Source: Nitrospirota bacterium (GTDB lineage Bacteria; Nitrospirota; Nitrospiria; Nitrospirales; Nitrospiraceae). Taken from it: a stretch of 59,951 bases of DNA. The stretch is taken from NCBI GenBank assembly GCA_020027965.1, contig JAHRHE010000002.1:1-59951 (forward strand), read 5' to 3'. The notes under the pieces were generated by a model. The model was not told where the DNA came from. It was given only the letters and a program-made list of their open reading frames with translations, and did no database searches. Below are positions 25,742-35,808 of the stretch, piece after piece (within the stretch, counting starts at the first letter, position 1; every line of letters begins with the position of its first letter). The position numbers were made by a program, and so were the translations under genes.

Positions 25742-26869
25742 ATGAAGCTCCAGGAACTAGCCTCGGCGATCAAGAAGGACGGACCCTCGCCGCTTTACCT
25801 CGTCCTGGGTGAAGAAGACCTCCTGCGCGATCAGGCGGTGAGCCTGATCAAGGCCGCTGTGCTCGGTGGTGCAGCGGAAGCAGGTCGGGAAGGCGGGGCT
25901 GAGGGTGCCCTCGCCGCCTTCAACGACGACCTGCTGTACGGCGACGAGAGCGACGCGGCCGAGGTCTTGGTGCGCGCCGGGCAAGCGCCGGTGTTTGCCC
26001 CGCGGCGTTTCGTGCTGCTCAAGGCAGCGGACAAACTTCCTGCGCGGGAAGGCGAAGCTTTGCTGCCCTATCTCGCGTCGCCCTGCGATACGACCACCCT
26101 GGTCTTCGCGGCCTCCAAGCTGGACAAGCGACAGAAGTTTCCGCATGCCCTGATCGCCCGGACGGTCGTGGTGGACTGCGCGCCGTTGTTTGAGAACCAG
26201 CTCGCGGGCTGGATCCGGGGCGAGGCCGGCCGGGTGGGGGTGCGTCTCACCGAGGACGCGATCCTGCTGCTCAAGGAGATGGCCGGCGATTCCCTCTCGC
26301 TCGTTCGTCGGGAGTTGGAGAAGCTGGCGGCCTACGTGCCGGGCGGGACGGTGGCAACTGGTGAGGATGTGATCTCGGTCAGGGGTGGAGAGCCGGGCGC
26401 CTCGGTCTTTGACCTGACCGGCGCCATCAGCGCGCAGGATCGGGGACGTGCCCTGCGGATCCTGGTCCGCAATCTGGAGAGCGGGGAAGCCCCGCTGCGG
26501 ATCCTCGGCTCCCTCGTCTATCAGTACCGGCGGCTCTGGAAGGGGAAGGAGCGGCTGCGGGAAGGGGACGGGGAGTCGTCGCTCATGCGATCGCTCGGCA
26601 TTCCGCCGTCTCGGCTCGGAGAATTCACCGGGCAGCTCCGGACATTGTCAGAGGACCATTTCAGGACGGCATTCAAGATGTTCGTGGACACGGACTCCAG
26701 GTTGAAGGGGGGCGGCGCGGGGAAGCCGGAGCGCGTGCTGGAGGCATTGCTCCTGGCGCTCTGTGACAGCGCGAGGTGCACTGGACTCACCCCTCAGCCC
26801 TCCACCCCTGGAAGGACGAAGCCGATCAGCACCGTGCGAACCGTCCCTCGACCCTGCTCGGGACGGTGA
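25742..26869 (+). CDS. holA: DNA polymerase III subunit delta (clamp loader)
   Basis: About 375 residues. The N-terminus 'LYLVLGEEDLLRDQAV' and 'FAPRRFVLLKAADKLP', the middle 'FDLTGAISAQDRGRALRILVRNLESGEAPLRILGSLVYQYRRLWKG', and the C-terminal helical domain are typical of HolA, which opens the beta clamp. The last ~35 residues ('TPQPSTPGRTKPISTVRTVPRPCSGR') run into an interspersed repeat and are unlike the family, so the original stop was probably lost to repeat sequence. ATG 25742 directly follows a GGGGAG; GTG 25739 is possible. Confidence 0.9.
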   Translation: MKLQELASAIKKDGPSPLYLVLGEEDLLRDQAVSLIKAAVLGGAAEAGREGGAEGALAAFNDDLLYGDESDAAEVLVRAGQAPVFAPRRFVLLKAADKLPAREGEALLPYLASPCDTTTLVFAASKLDKRQKFPHALIARTVVVDCAPLFENQLAGWIRGEAGRVGVRLTEDAILLLKEMAGDSLSLVRRELEKLAAYVPGGTVATGEDVISVRGGEPGASVFDLTGAISAQDRGRALRILVRNLESGEAPLRILGSLVYQYRRLWKGKERLREGDGESSLMRSLGIPPSRLGEFTGQLRTLSEDHFRTAFKMFVDTDSRLKGGGAGKPERVLEALLLALCDSARCTGLTPQPSTPGRTKPISTVRTVPRPCSGR

Positions 26870-26969
26870 GCTTGTCCCTCGACCCCTCGACCTCGCTCGG
26901 GGTCGAGCCTGAGCGGGGTCGAAGGCTCGACTGAGCTCGGGACCCTGAGCTGGTCGATGGGTCGAACCG
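26838..26969. repeat. REP-like interspersed palindromic repeat, copy 1
   Basis: GC-rich, dyad-rich sequence with CCTCGAC/GTCGAGG and CCCTGAGC/GGTCGAAG blocks. Stretches such as GGTGAGCTTGTCCCTCGAC and GTCGATGGGTCGAACC recur at 59.47-59.53 kb. It separates the convergent holA and rpsT genes and forms the final codons of holA. Confidence 0.65.
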
Positions 26970-27248
26970 TCAGGCGTGGGGAGCCGTCAACGCGTTGACC
27001 CTGGTGGCGAGTCGTGAGATCCGGCGAGAGGCCGTGTTGCGCTTGAGGACGCCCTTGGTGACGGCCTTGCTGAAGGCCGAGGTGGCGAGACGAAGCGAGG
27101 TTTTGGCTTCCTCGGCGTTCTTGGATTCGACAGCGCTCAGGACCTTCCGCACGACACCTTTGACGGCGCTGAGCACAGCCCGGTTCCGGTGCTGGCGCTT
27201 CTCGGCCTGCCGCGCCCGTTTGATCGTCGACTTGTGAACGATTGGCAT
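26970..27248 (-). CDS. rpsT: 30S ribosomal protein S20
   Basis: 92 residues from ATG 27248 (GGAGAT upstream); the frame opens 45 nt earlier but that part is not S20. It begins 'MPIVHKSTIKRARQAEKRQHRNRAVLSAVKG', typical S20, and is Lys/Arg-rich and helical throughout, ending 'RRISRLATRVNAL'. It binds 16S rRNA early in 30S assembly. Convergent with holA, a common location in this lineage. Confidence 0.95.
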   Translation of the reverse strand: MPIVHKSTIKRARQAEKRQHRNRAVLSAVKGVVRKVLSAVESKNAEEAKTSLRLATSAFSKAVTKGVLKRNTASRRISRLATRVNALTAPHA

Positions 27249-27284
27249 GGATCCATCTCCGGTGAAAGCGAGGGAGGGTTGTAC

Positions 27285-27408
27285 CATGGTCAATGGTCAT
27301 TCGTCAATCGCCACAGAAGAGATGGTTCATGGTAGACGGTGAATGGTTCATGGGCGAAGCGCTGTACCATCAGCCATAGACAATTGTCCATTATCCATTA
27401 ACCATTAC
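27285..27408. repeat. Heptamer arrays between rpsT and pyrF
   Basis: CATGGTC/AATGGTC units at 27285-27312, GATGGTT/CATGGTA units at 27321-27355, and complementary CCATTAT/CCATTAA units at 27381-27408, all in 7-bp phase. The outer arms are roughly inverted. Confidence 0.7.
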
Positions 27409-27442
27409 CTTCTTCTACCCTCAGGAGAAGGAGGAGGGACCC

Positions 27443-28171
27443 GTGTCCATCGTGAACGCGCGTGACCGTCTGATTCTGGCTCTGGATGTGCCCTCTGCCG
27501 ACGAGGCGGACCGCCTGATGAGTCGGGTGGGGGAGGCGATCCGGTTCGTCAAGATCGGCCTGGAGCTGTATACCGCGGCGGGACCCGACATCATACGCCG
27601 GGCCGTGGCGAGAGGCACGCGCGTGTTCCTGGATCTCAAGTTCCTGGACATCGAGGAGACTGTGCGGCGGGCCACGGCGCGGGTGGCTGAGATGGGCGTC
27701 GACTTCCTCACCGTGCATGCCAACCGGAAGGCGCTGCGGGCGGCGGTGGAGGGGCGCGGCCAGACTCCCGATGGGGCCAGACTCAGGCTCTTGGCGGTCA
27801 CCGTGCTGACCAACTTCGACGCGGGGGACCTGCGTGATATGGGCATTCAATGGAGCGTAGCCGACCTGGTGGCGGCGCGGGCCAAGCTGGCGGCGGAGAT
27901 GGGCTGTGACGGGGTCGTGGCGTCGGGCGAGGAGCCGGCCGCGATCCGTCCCAAGGTACGCGAGGGGTTCCTCATCGTCACGCCCGGGATCCGGCCGGCC
28001 GGCAAGAGCGCCGACGACCATGCGCGGGTTACGACGCCCACCCAGGCGATCGCGGCCGGCGCGGACTACCTCGTGGTCGGGCGGCCGATCCGGGACGCGG
28101 CCGATCCGCGTGCAGCGGTCGAGGCGATTGTGACCGAGATGCAAGCCACCTTCGACGCCCGGTCTTCATAA
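27443..28171 (+). CDS. pyrF: Orotidine 5'-phosphate decarboxylase
   Basis: 242 residues from a GTG start with a strong AGGAGAAGGAGG upstream. A TIM barrel with the OMPDC signatures: 'LILALDVPSADEA', 'FVKIGLELY', the catalytic K-x-x-D segment 'DLKFLDIEETV', 'LAVTVLTNFD', 'VTPGIRP' and 'YLVVGRPI'. It catalyses the last step of UMP synthesis. The usual proline in 'DIPxT' is glutamate here, a small deviation. Monocistronic between repeat arrays. Confidence 0.95.
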   Translation: MSIVNARDRLILALDVPSADEADRLMSRVGEAIRFVKIGLELYTAAGPDIIRRAVARGTRVFLDLKFLDIEETVRRATARVAEMGVDFLTVHANRKALRAAVEGRGQTPDGARLRLLAVTVLTNFDAGDLRDMGIQWSVADLVAARAKLAAEMGCDGVVASGEEPAAIRPKVREGFLIVTPGIRPAGKSADDHARVTTPTQAIAAGADYLVVGRPIRDAADPRAAVEAIVTEMQATFDARSS

Positions 28172-28177
28172 AGCGGC

Positions 28178-28205
28178 GTCATTGGTCATTCGTCATCCGT
28201 CATTC
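28178..28205. repeat. GTCATTC heptamer tract after pyrF
   Basis: Four units (GTCATTG, GTCATTC, GTCATCC, GTCATTC) in 7-bp phase, starting six bases after the pyrF stop codon. Confidence 0.6.
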
Positions 28206-28314
28206 GTTGTAGGTACGGCTTCTCCTCCCGATCGAAGGCAAGTAACGGATGACGTCTTCCTCGCTTGCGAGCCTTCGCTCCATTTGTTAAGATTCGGTTC
28301 CGCCACACGCAAAC

Positions 28315-28386
28315 AGGTTGAGGCTGAGGCTAAGGTCGAGGGTACTCATTGCTCTGCTTCTCCTTAACCTCAACCTCAACCTCCTC
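28315..28386. repeat. Inverted pair of hexamer-phased repeats before tRNA-His
   Basis: AGGTTG/AGGCTG/AGGCTA hexamers (28315-28338) face CTTAAC/CTCAAC hexamers (28363-28386). The arms match the element at 7040-7123; the spacer differs. The right arm ends four bases before the tRNA. Confidence 0.65.
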
Positions 28387-28390
28387 TGGT

Positions 28391-28467
28391 GGTGGGTGTA
28401 GCTCAACGGTTAGAGCGCTGGACTGTGGCTCCAGAGGTTGCGGGTTCGAAACCCGTCACTCACCCCA
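28391..28467 (+). tRNA. tRNA-His (anticodon GTG)
   Basis: A complete cloverleaf. The acceptor 5' strand GTGGGTG (28392-28398) pairs with CACTCAC (28457-28463) with one G-U pair. The anticodon stem CTGGA/TCCAG holds the loop CTGTGGC (anticodon GTG), and the T loop is TTCGAAA. The extra 5' G (G-1) opposite discriminator C73 is the histidine identity element. CCA is encoded at 28465-28467. Confidence 0.97.
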
Positions 28468-28547
28468 TAACCCCGCTCCCAGTCTCCAGGGCATTCATCT
28501 GTTCTCTCGCACGCACGGGAAGGGCTCAAGCCTGACCCAACACAGGT

Positions 28548-29645
28548 CTAGCGCTTCTGGGAGCGACTCCGAACGGATTGGAACATATCCTTGAGATACG
28601 GCGCGGCGAGGGTGCGCGCCACCGGATGTTTGGCGGAAGACCCGAACCCCCCGACCTGGTCGGTCGAGACACGCCCCGTGTAGAGCACCAGCGTGCCATC
28701 GAGGGTCGGGAGCGCGGCTACGACCTGCTGCATGGAGTTGTAATCATGGCTGGCATAGAACTGGCGCTCGACGCCGACATAGGCCTCGCCGACCTGCAGC
28801 GCCATGCGGTGCATCAACACGAACGTCGGGCGGTCGAAGACCTCGATGTTGACCCAGTAGAAGAATTCCTCGAGATTCTTCGCCTCCGCCTTACTTTTAG
28901 CGGCCGGATAGTTGAGAAGGATGTCATAAAAGGTGGGGACATACTTGGCCAGGTACACCGATCCCTTGGCGGCCCCGAGCAGTTCATCACCGGCCGGCCG
29001 TTGGGCCCCGTTGGAGCGCTCGTACGGCGCGATGCCCGACAGCCCCTTCGCCCGGTAGGCCTGGTACCGAGCCAGCAAGGCCTGGCGCACGAGCTGTTCC
29101 ACCTCTTTGATCGGATCACCCTTCTGCCCACCGGCGGACTTCAGCGCCCGAAAGGCGGCGAGCTCCTTCGCGTCCAGATTCAGCTCCTCGCCCGGTTGCG
29201 CGTTCACATAACGCTGGGCCTCCTTTTCCGGGTTGGGTTGCAGCGTCACACCCGTAAAGTCGGCCAGGGAGCCTTCCCCTGAAATCCGGCCATGCGCCTT
29301 GACCTGCGTGAGCGCCTTGAACACCGTGGCCTTTCGATACAGCTCGGCGAGCTTCTCTGGCTTGGCCTTTACCATGAAGGCCATGCCGAACCCCAGTTCC
29401 CGGTCCGACCCTTCACCGATCGCGCGCTCGACGATCTTGCCGTCGCGTATTTGCTGTTGCTCTTTGTCCGAGAATCCGAAGTCTAAGAGGAGCTCTCCGA
29501 CGGGGGGCAGCTTCACCTCAGCTTGGACCGGCGTGCCGACCAGCAGGCAAGCCCAGAGGCTTGCGACGGCGATCACTTTGGGACTGACGAACCGATTCCT
29601 GACCGCGGCGGACCCTGAGGTCTGCATCATCGTTGCTCGTCGCAT
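28548..29645 (-). CDS. Exported conserved protein of unknown function
   Basis: 365 residues from ATG 29645 (AGGGAGGAACTC upstream); the frame opens 33 nt earlier. A signal peptide ends near 'VGTPVQA'. The mature protein has mixed alpha/beta character with recurring family-like phrases: 'GELLLDFGFSDKEQQQIRDGKIVERAI', 'KYVPTFYDILLNYPA', 'FFYWVNIEVFDRPTFVLMHRM', 'DYNSMQQVVAALPTLDGTLVLYTGRVSTDQVGGFGSSAKHPVARTL'. No membrane helices or catalytic motif were recognised. It is probably periplasmic. The downstream neighbour in the same direction is another exported protein. Confidence 0.75.
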   Translation of the reverse strand: MRRATMMQTSGSAAVRNRFVSPKVIAVASLWACLLVGTPVQAEVKLPPVGELLLDFGFSDKEQQQIRDGKIVERAIGEGSDRELGFGMAFMVKAKPEKLAELYRKATVFKALTQVKAHGRISGEGSLADFTGVTLQPNPEKEAQRYVNAQPGEELNLDAKELAAFRALKSAGGQKGDPIKEVEQLVRQALLARYQAYRAKGLSGIAPYERSNGAQRPAGDELLGAAKGSVYLAKYVPTFYDILLNYPAAKSKAEAKNLEEFFYWVNIEVFDRPTFVLMHRMALQVGEAYVGVERQFYASHDYNSMQQVVAALPTLDGTLVLYTGRVSTDQVGGFGSSAKHPVARTLAAPYLKDMFQSVRSRSQKR

Positions 29646-29699
29646 GAGTTCCTCCCTTTCCTTCTGCCTACCCGCCACGCCCCTGTCTCTGGTCCCAAT

Positions 29700-30173
29700 C
29701 TATTTCACCAACGGGACGGCCGCGGAGATCTGCAGATCGATCAGCCGATTCATCCGCCGTTCAACCTGGAAAAACCTGGTAACAATCTTTGCCGGCAACA
29801 CGGTGCCCATCTGGCCGGCATACTTTCGTTGCAAGCCGGTCGTCCGATCTTCCAACTGGAACACCTTCTCCAGAAGCTCCTTTGCTTTCGCATCGCTCAT
29901 CTTCTCATAGTTCGCCGCGTAGTCTTTGAGGAGCGCAATTCGATCGTCAAAGATCTTCGTCAGCTCACCTTCGTATTTCTTGTACATCGGCCAGAACGCG
30001 GCAGACTGGGCGTCGGTATAGTGCATCTCTTGCGTGATAATCGCGACCTTTTGGGCCCTCACGTCGGATCGGAGCAGCTCGATCTCGCTATTCAGATCAG
30101 CGGGGTACGCAACCGCCGTGGTGAGAAGGACAGCGGAAACCGACAGCCACACGACGGCGAATCGCGTGTTCAT
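29700..30173 (-). CDS. Exported helical protein of unknown function (Spy/CpxP-like architecture)
   Basis: 157 residues from ATG 30173 with AAAGGAGAGACC upstream; the frame opens 165 nt earlier without protein features. A signal peptide ends at 'VAYPA'. The mature part is almost all helix with charged heptads: 'DVRAQKVAIITQEMHYTDAQSAAFWPMYKKYEGELTKIFDDRIALLKDY', 'LLEKVFQLEDRTTGLQRKYAGQM', 'FFQVERRMNRLIDLQ'. The layout recalls small periplasmic Spy/CpxP chaperones, but the LTxxQ motif is not exact, so the function is open. It precedes the 365-residue exported protein by 54 bp and may share its operon. Confidence 0.75.
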   Translation of the reverse strand: MNTRFAVVWLSVSAVLLTTAVAYPADLNSEIELLRSDVRAQKVAIITQEMHYTDAQSAAFWPMYKKYEGELTKIFDDRIALLKDYAANYEKMSDAKAKELLEKVFQLEDRTTGLQRKYAGQMGTVLPAKIVTRFFQVERRMNRLIDLQISAAVPLVK

Positions 30174-30485
30174 GGTCTCTCCTTTTGGTGAGGGAACAGT
30201 TCTTGCCCCGAGAGTCATGCAAGAGGGCGGCATTATAGCGGAACGGAAGATGGATGTCACCATTGCCGTCCGAGGCGGCCCCGCCTCGAACCCGAAGGCG
30301 GCCCAATCCAAGCGGAGGGCGGCGCAGCCCGCCCGCAATGGCGCGAACCGGCGATCAATTCCATGCTATGATGCCAGCTTATTCGACTTAATTGTCCAAT
30401 AGACAAACAGAATCAGCCGCCTAACGAGCCATCACCTCGTCGTCGCGGGTTCCGGTCCACGAATCCCGTCACTGGAGGAAGCGTC
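30174..30485. other. Divergent intergenic region with hairpins
   Basis: 312 bp between two exported-protein genes. It contains a strong hairpin CGAGGCGG-CC-CCGCCTCG (30271-30288), a TATGAT-like -10 (30367-30372) and a small dyad TTGTC-N5-GACAA (30392-30406). No coding sequence is supported. Confidence 0.4.
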
Positions 30486-30986
30486 ATGCCACAGGTCCTC
30501 GGACGAATGATCACAATCCTGATCCTGACCGTCGCACTGCTTCTCGGGCCGCGATCGGTCCCCTCGGCCTCCCCTGGGGCGCTAGACCAAGACTCCGTGG
30601 TTGAGGCATGTGCCAAGAAGATGGAAAAGATGTTTCAGCTCGTCACCATTCAAGTTCAGGAACTTGCGCTCGACCAAGTGAAGGTGAAGCTCGTGGAACA
30701 GCAATATATCGTGATCATCCCGCTGAGGGCACCGCGTGGAGAGATGAGAGCCATCCACTGGGCCCAGAAGGACCCGACCGTGGCGCTGGACTTTATCCGT
30801 CTCCTCCGGCAAGGGAAGATCGGCGCAGTGAATGCGTGGCCCTTTCTGCATAATCCGGGCGAGCTGTACATCGGACGGGGACTCTCCCAGGAGGCGTTGA
30901 AGGGCTGTCAGAAGGAGCAACTCCAGGACGCGTTTGGAACGTGCACCGAGTGCGAGGTCGCGGAATGGCTGAACCTCAAACCGTGA
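30486..30986 (+). CDS. Small exported protein of unknown function
   Basis: 166 residues starting at ATG 30486 with GGAGGAAGCG upstream. A signal peptide ends near 'VPSASP'. The mature protein has four cysteines (in 'VEACAKKM', 'LKGCQKE' and 'GTCTECEV'), which could form disulfides or bind metal. No family was recognised; coding potential is supported by the ribosome site and signal peptide. Confidence 0.65.
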   Translation: MPQVLGRMITILILTVALLLGPRSVPSASPGALDQDSVVEACAKKMEKMFQLVTIQVQELALDQVKVKLVEQQYIVIIPLRAPRGEMRAIHWAQKDPTVALDFIRLLRQGKIGAVNAWPFLHNPGELYIGRGLSQEALKGCQKEQLQDAFGTCTECEVAEWLNLKP

Positions 30987-31262
30987 GGCGATTGATCGAT
31001 CTTGTCATCACCGTTACCTTCACATGACGCGCCGATCTTTCGGCACCGCGCCGCCATGTAGGCGGCTGCTCCCCGGCACTTCACTTCTACCTAAAACGAG
31101 AACCTCCGGACAGGAATCCGCAATTCTCTCGTACTTTCAAAAAATGCCGAAGGGGCAAGATCGGCTTGACGGTCGAGAGGTGGACGCAGGACAGCGACGA
31201 GCGGATGACGGAGTTCGGCCTTTGCGGCATGGAGGTGGCCCGCTGAAGCCGGGGAACGCTCC

Positions 31263-31291
31263 TTTACTTTTGTGACCCCGTTGCCTATAAT
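31263..31291 (+). promoter_or_regulatory. Sigma-70-type promoter for the RND efflux operon
   Basis: TTTACT (31263-31268), a 17-bp spacer, then a perfect TATAAT (31286-31291). Transcription would begin near 31298, about 38 bp before the adaptor gene start. The rest of the 349-bp gap 30987-31335 shows nothing else convincing. Confidence 0.6.
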
Positions 31292-31335
31292 TTACCTCCT
31301 TCTTGCCCGCCTGTATGTCCAAAAAACAGTGAAGG

Positions 31336-32553
31336 ATGTTCCACGTGGAGAGTTCAAGACCAACAGGCCCGTACCTCCTAGGACTCGGTTCGAGCCTCCT
31401 GGTGTGCCTCATGGGCGTTGCGCTCCTCGGCTGCGGGAAGAGAGAAGCCGGATCGGCACCGGCGGCGCCTGAGGTGCTGGTGGTCGAGGTGGTCCAGAAG
31501 GATGTGCCGATTTACCAGGAGTGGGTGGGGACCACCGCTGGGTATGTGGACGCGCAGATCCGCGCCAGAGTCCAGGGGTACCTGCTGTCCCGCCAGTACA
31601 CCGAAGGCTCCTTCGTCAAGGCCGGAGATCTCTTGTTCCAGATCGATCCGCGGCCGTACCAGGCGGCTTTTGACCAGGTCATGGGGGAACTCGGGCGAGC
31701 CGAGGCCGCCTACAAGAAGACCCAGCTCGACGTGGCCCGGAACACGCCGTTGGCCGCGGAAGGCGCCATCAGTCAGAAAGAGCTCGATGACGCCGTGCAG
31801 GCTAGCGCGGCGAACCAGGCATCGGTCGTCGCCGCGCGCGCGAACGTGGAGAAGGCCAAGCTCAACCTGGGCTGGACGCGCGTCACCTCGCTCATCGACG
31901 GCGTGGCCGGGATCTCAACCGCTCAAATCGGGGACCTCATCTCCGAGAGCACGGTGATGACGACGGTGTCGCAGGTGGATCCGGTCAAGGTGCTGTTCCC
32001 GATCAGCGAGCGAGAGTACCTGGGGTTCGCCGAGATAATTCAGAAGGTGGCGGCCAGTCCGGATTCAGACCGCGCCCGTGAAGGGAGGCTCGAACTGATC
32101 CTTGCGGACGAGAGCGTGTACCCGCACCGGGGTAAAGTCGTACTCGCCAACCGCCAAATCGACGTCAAGACCGGGACAATCATCATGGTCAGCCATTTTC
32201 CGAACCACGGAAACATCCTGCGCCCCGGCCAGTTCGCCAAGGTACGCGCCGCGACCGAGACCCGAAGAGGGGCGCTGCTCATCCCGCAGCGCGCGGTGCA
32301 GGAGCTCCAGGGCCAGTACCAAGTGGCCGTGGTCGGGGGCGACAATAAGGTCGCCATCAGGACGGTGAAGACGGGCGCGCGGGTCGGATCCCTCTGGCTG
32401 ATCAGCGAGGGTCTCAAGCCGGGTGAGAAGGTGGTCGTCGAGGGGCTCCAAAAGGTTAAGGACGGGATGGTGGTGAGCCCGAAACCCGCTCCGGCCGAAC
32501 CCGACTCGACCGGCTCCAAGGGTCCCCCCCAACACGCCGGCGCCGCGCCTTAG
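31336..32553 (+). CDS. RND efflux periplasmic adaptor lipoprotein (AcrA/MexA type)
   Basis: 405 residues with a lipoprotein signal (lipobox LLGC, near residue 33). It has the adaptor order of half-lipoyl '[38 protein letters not shown]', a long alpha-hairpin, the second half-lipoyl '[16 protein letters not shown]', a beta-barrel and a membrane-proximal domain ending '[21 protein letters not shown]'. It bridges the inner-membrane pump and outer-membrane channel encoded next. First gene of a three-gene efflux operon. Confidence 0.93.
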   Translation: MFHVESSRPTGPYLLGLGSSLLVCLMGVALLGCGKREAGSAPAAPEVLVVEVVQKDVPIYQEWVGTTAGYVDAQIRARVQGYLLSRQYTEGSFVKAGDLLFQIDPRPYQAAFDQVMGELGRAEAAYKKTQLDVARNTPLAAEGAISQKELDDAVQASAANQASVVAARANVEKAKLNLGWTRVTSLIDGVAGISTAQIGDLISESTVMTTVSQVDPVKVLFPISEREYLGFAEIIQKVAASPDSDRAREGRLELILADESVYPHRGKVVLANRQIDVKTGTIIMVSHFPNHGNILRPGQFAKVRAATETRRGALLIPQRAVQELQGQYQVAVVGGDNKVAIRTVKTGARVGSLWLISEGLKPGEKVVVEGLQKVKDGMVVSPKPAPAEPDSTGSKGPPQHAGAAP

Positions 32554-32557
32554 CCTC

Positions 32558-35500
32558 ATGGCCAAATTCTTCATCAACCGCCCGATCGTCGCGATGGTCA
32601 TCTCGATCATCATGGTGATCCTCGGCATCATCGCGATGGTCCAGCTCCCGATCGCCCAATTTCCGAACATTGCTCCCCCGGAGATCATGCTGCAAGCCAC
32701 CTACGTCGGGGCGGACGCAGTCACCCTCGAGAAGTCGGTCGCCACCCCGATCGAGCAGATGATGAGCGGGGTGGACAACATGATCTACATGTACTCGGTG
32801 AACGCGAACAACGGCCAGATGACGTTGCGCGTGGACTTCGACATCAACACCAGGCCCAACGATGATCAGATCCTGGCGCAGATGCGCTACTCGCAGGCCG
32901 AGTCCCAACTGCCGTCCGATGTGAGGAATTTCGGCGTCACAATCAAGAAATCGACCACTAGTCCCCTGGCCCTGTTCTCCCTGTACTCGCCGAAGGGCAC
33001 GTACAACGAAGTCTTCCTGGCCAACTATGCCTACGTCAACATCAACGATCCCATGACCCGCGTGCCCGGCGTCGGCCAGGTGCAGATCTTCGGGGCAGGC
33101 CAGTATGCGATGCGCTTCTGGGTCCGGCCCGACCAGCTCGCCAAGCTGGGGATCACCGTGACGGAGATCCTGAACGCCATCAAGGCCCAGAACACCGTGA
33201 ACCCGGCCGGCCAGGTCGGCGCCGAGCCGGTGCCGCCCGGACAGGAGTTCACGTACAGCGTCCGGGCTCAGGGTCGCTTGGAGAATGAAGAGGAGTTCGG
33301 GAACATCGTGATCCGAGCGAACCCGGACGGATCCATGGTCCGCTTGAAGGACGTGGCTCGGAGCGAGCTGGGCGCCCAGATGTACAACATGATCGGCCGG
33401 ATGAACGGAAAACCGTCCGCAATCATGGCGATCTACCAGCTTCCCGGGTCCAACGCCATCCAGACGATGGATGCGGCCACGAAGCTTATGGAGGAGATGA
33501 AAGCACGATTCCCGGGCGACCTCGATTATGTGACCTCGCTCGATACGACGCAGGCGGTCCGGGAAGGGATCAAGGAGATCGTGCACACCCTCTTTGAAGC
33601 ACTGGTCCTCGTAATCCTGGTGGTCTACATCTTCCTCCAGGGCTGGCGGGCCACCTTGATCCCGCTGCTGGCCGTGCCGGTCTCGCTGGTCGGAACGTTC
33701 ACCCTCTTTCCGCTGCTCGGTTTCTCGATCAACACGCTGTCACTCTTCGGCCTTGTACTGGCCATCGGATTAGTCGTGGACGATGCCATTGTGGTGGTCG
33801 AGGCGGTCGAGCACCACATCGAACACGGCATGTCGCCCAAAGAGGCAAGCCTCAAGGCCATGGAGGAGGTGTCCGGGCCGGTGGTGGCGATCGCGCTGAT
33901 CCTGGCCGCGGTCTTCGTTCCGACGGCATTTATTCCAGGGATCACCGGGCGGCTGTATCAGCAATTTGCGGTGACCATCGCCCTGTCCGTGGTGATCTCG
34001 GCTTTCAACGCGCTCACCCTCAGCCCTGCCCTCTCGGCACTGCTGTTAAGACCAAAAAAGCCGGCCAGGGGCCCGCTCGGTTACTTCTTCGGCTGGTTCA
34101 ACCGATGGTTTGGGCGTGCGACCGATGGGTACGTGAGCATCTGCGGTCACCTGATTCGCAAATCCGGCCGCTCGATGGTCTTCCTGCTCCTGGTTGCCGT
34201 CGCCTCGGGCTGGTTGGGCGCGCAGCTCCCGAGCGGCTTCCTCCCGATTGAGGACCAGGGCTATGTGTACCTGAACGTTCAGCTCCCGAACGCCTCGTCT
34301 CTCCAGCGAACGAACCAGGTCTGCAGGCAGATCGAGGCCATCCTGAAAGAGACACCGGGCGTGCAATACACCACCACCGTCGTCGGCTTCAGCCTGTTGA
34401 GCACGGTGAGCACCACCTACAACGCGTTCTTTTTCGTCACGCTCGCGCCGTGGGAGGAGCGTACCAAACCTGAGGAGCAACTCCTGGCGATCTTCAAGAA
34501 GGTCAACCAACAACTCGCCGCGTTGCCCGAGGCCAAGGCGTTCCTCTTCCCTCCGCCGGCCATCCCCGGGGTCGGCACATCAGGCGGCGTGACCTTCATC
34601 CTGGAAGACCGCGTCGGGAGGGATATCGGATTCCTCGCAGAAAACACCCAGAAGTTCATGGAGGCGGCCCGGAAGCGTCCGGAGATCGCGAGAATCGATA
34701 CCACCTTTATTCCGGACGTCCCTCAGGTGTTCGCCAGGGTGGACCGCGATAAGGTGCTCAAGCAGGGGGTGAACCTCTCCGATGTGTACCAGATTTTGCA
34801 GTCCTTCATGGGCGGAGTGATGGTGAACTACTTCAACCGGTTCGGGCGCGTCTGGCAGGTGTACGTAGAGGCGGAGGGCGAATTCCGCACCCAAGCGGAA
34901 AATGTCGGCCAATTCTTCGTGCGCAACGCCGCCGGGGACATGGTCCCCCTCTCGGCGTTGGTGAGGATGGACACCTTCCACGGCCCGGAATTCACCATGC
35001 GCTACAATGAGTACCGCTCCGCGCAACTTCTCGTGGGGGCAGCCACGGGCTACAGTTCAGGCCAAGCGATGAAGGCGTTGGAGGAGGTCTTTGCGGAAGC
35101 GATGCCGGCTGGGATGGGATACGACTACATGGGCATGTCGTTCCAGGAGAAGGTGGCCGCGGAAGGGGTGCCGGCCAGCGTGATTTTCGGCTTCTCCCTG
35201 CTCTTTGTCTTCCTGATTCTGGCGGCACAATATGAGAGCTGGGCCTTGCCCTTTAGCGTGCTCCTCGGCACGCCGGTCGCCGTCTTCGGCGCGTTCGGCG
35301 CCTTATGGCTCCTCAAGCTTGCGGCTCCTCAAGCGAGCGAGAACGACGTGTTCACCCAGATCGGCCTGGTGATGCTCATCGGGCTGGCCGCCAAGAACGC
35401 GATCCTCATCGTGGAGTTCGCGAAAGTCGAGTATGAGGGAGGCAAGTCCATCATGGACGCCGCCCTGGCCGGGGCGAAAGTGCGACTTCGCCCCATCCTG

Positions 35501-35806
35501 ATGACGGCATTCGCGTTCATCCTCGGCGTCCTTCCCCTCGTGCTCGCCACGGGAGCCGGAGCACACGGGAGAGTCCTTCTCGGCCTTGCAGTCTTCGGGG
35601 GCATGTTGGCCGCGAGTGCCATCGCGATTTTCCTCGTCCCGGTGACCTTCTATGTCGTAGAGAGACTCGTCCACGGCCATGAAGAACCGAAACCTGGAGC
35701 CCCGAAGCCCGGAGCCCCGAAGCCCTCAGGCGATGGTGAAAGGCAACCGTCGGCTCCTCACCCGAAAGCTGTCCCGGCTCATGCGCGGGTCGAGGGAGGT
35801 CACTGA
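32558..35806 (+). CDS. RND efflux transporter permease, HAE1 family (AcrB type)
   Basis: 1082 residues, the usual size, with twelve membrane helices and two large periplasmic loops. It begins '[23 protein letters not shown]' as AcrB homologues do. The proton-relay residues are visible: '[17 protein letters not shown]' (TM4 aspartates) and '[15 protein letters not shown]' (TM10 lysine). It exports hydrophobic or amphiphilic compounds using the proton gradient; the substrate is unknown. It starts 4 bp after the adaptor stop and is followed 2 bp later by the channel gene. The C-terminus is a proline-rich repeat (PKPGAPKP). Confidence 0.95.
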   Translation: MAKFFINRPIVAMVISIIMVILGIIAMVQLPIAQFPNIAPPEIMLQATYVGADAVTLEKSVATPIEQMMSGVDNMIYMYSVNANNGQMTLRVDFDINTRPNDDQILAQMRYSQAESQLPSDVRNFGVTIKKSTTSPLALFSLYSPKGTYNEVFLANYAYVNINDPMTRVPGVGQVQIFGAGQYAMRFWVRPDQLAKLGITVTEILNAIKAQNTVNPAGQVGAEPVPPGQEFTYSVRAQGRLENEEEFGNIVIRANPDGSMVRLKDVARSELGAQMYNMIGRMNGKPSAIMAIYQLPGSNAIQTMDAATKLMEEMKARFPGDLDYVTSLDTTQAVREGIKEIVHTLFEALVLVILVVYIFLQGWRATLIPLLAVPVSLVGTFTLFPLLGFSINTLSLFGLVLAIGLVVDDAIVVVEAVEHHIEHGMSPKEASLKAMEEVSGPVVAIALILAAVFVPTAFIPGITGRLYQQFAVTIALSVVISAFNALTLSPALSALLLRPKKPARGPLGYFFGWFNRWFGRATDGYVSICGHLIRKSGRSMVFLLLVAVASGWLGAQLPSGFLPIEDQGYVYLNVQLPNASSLQRTNQVCRQIEAILKETPGVQYTTTVVGFSLLSTVSTTYNAFFFVTLAPWEERTKPEEQLLAIFKKVNQQLAALPEAKAFLFPPPAIPGVGTSGGVTFILEDRVGRDIGFLAENTQKFMEAARKRPEIARIDTTFIPDVPQVFARVDRDKVLKQGVNLSDVYQILQSFMGGVMVNYFNRFGRVWQVYVEAEGEFRTQAENVGQFFVRNAAGDMVPLSALVRMDTFHGPEFTMRYNEYRSAQLLVGAATGYSSGQAMKALEEVFAEAMPAGMGYDYMGMSFQEKVAAEGVPASVIFGFSLLFVFLILAAQYESWALPFSVLLGTPVAVFGAFGALWLLKLAAPQASENDVFTQIGLVMLIGLAAKNAILIVEFAKVEYEGGKSIMDAALAGAKVRLRPILMTAFAFILGVLPLVLATGAGAHGRVLLGLAVFGGMLAASAIAIFLVPVTFYVVERLVHGHEEPKPGAPKPGAPKPSGDGERQPSAPHPKAVPAHARVEGGH

Positions 35807-35808
35807 GA

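Noticed and set aside
31024-31275. 83-codon plus-strand open frame before the efflux operon
   Set aside because: No ribosome site or motif; the better reading of this stretch is an intergenic region with a promoter at its end.
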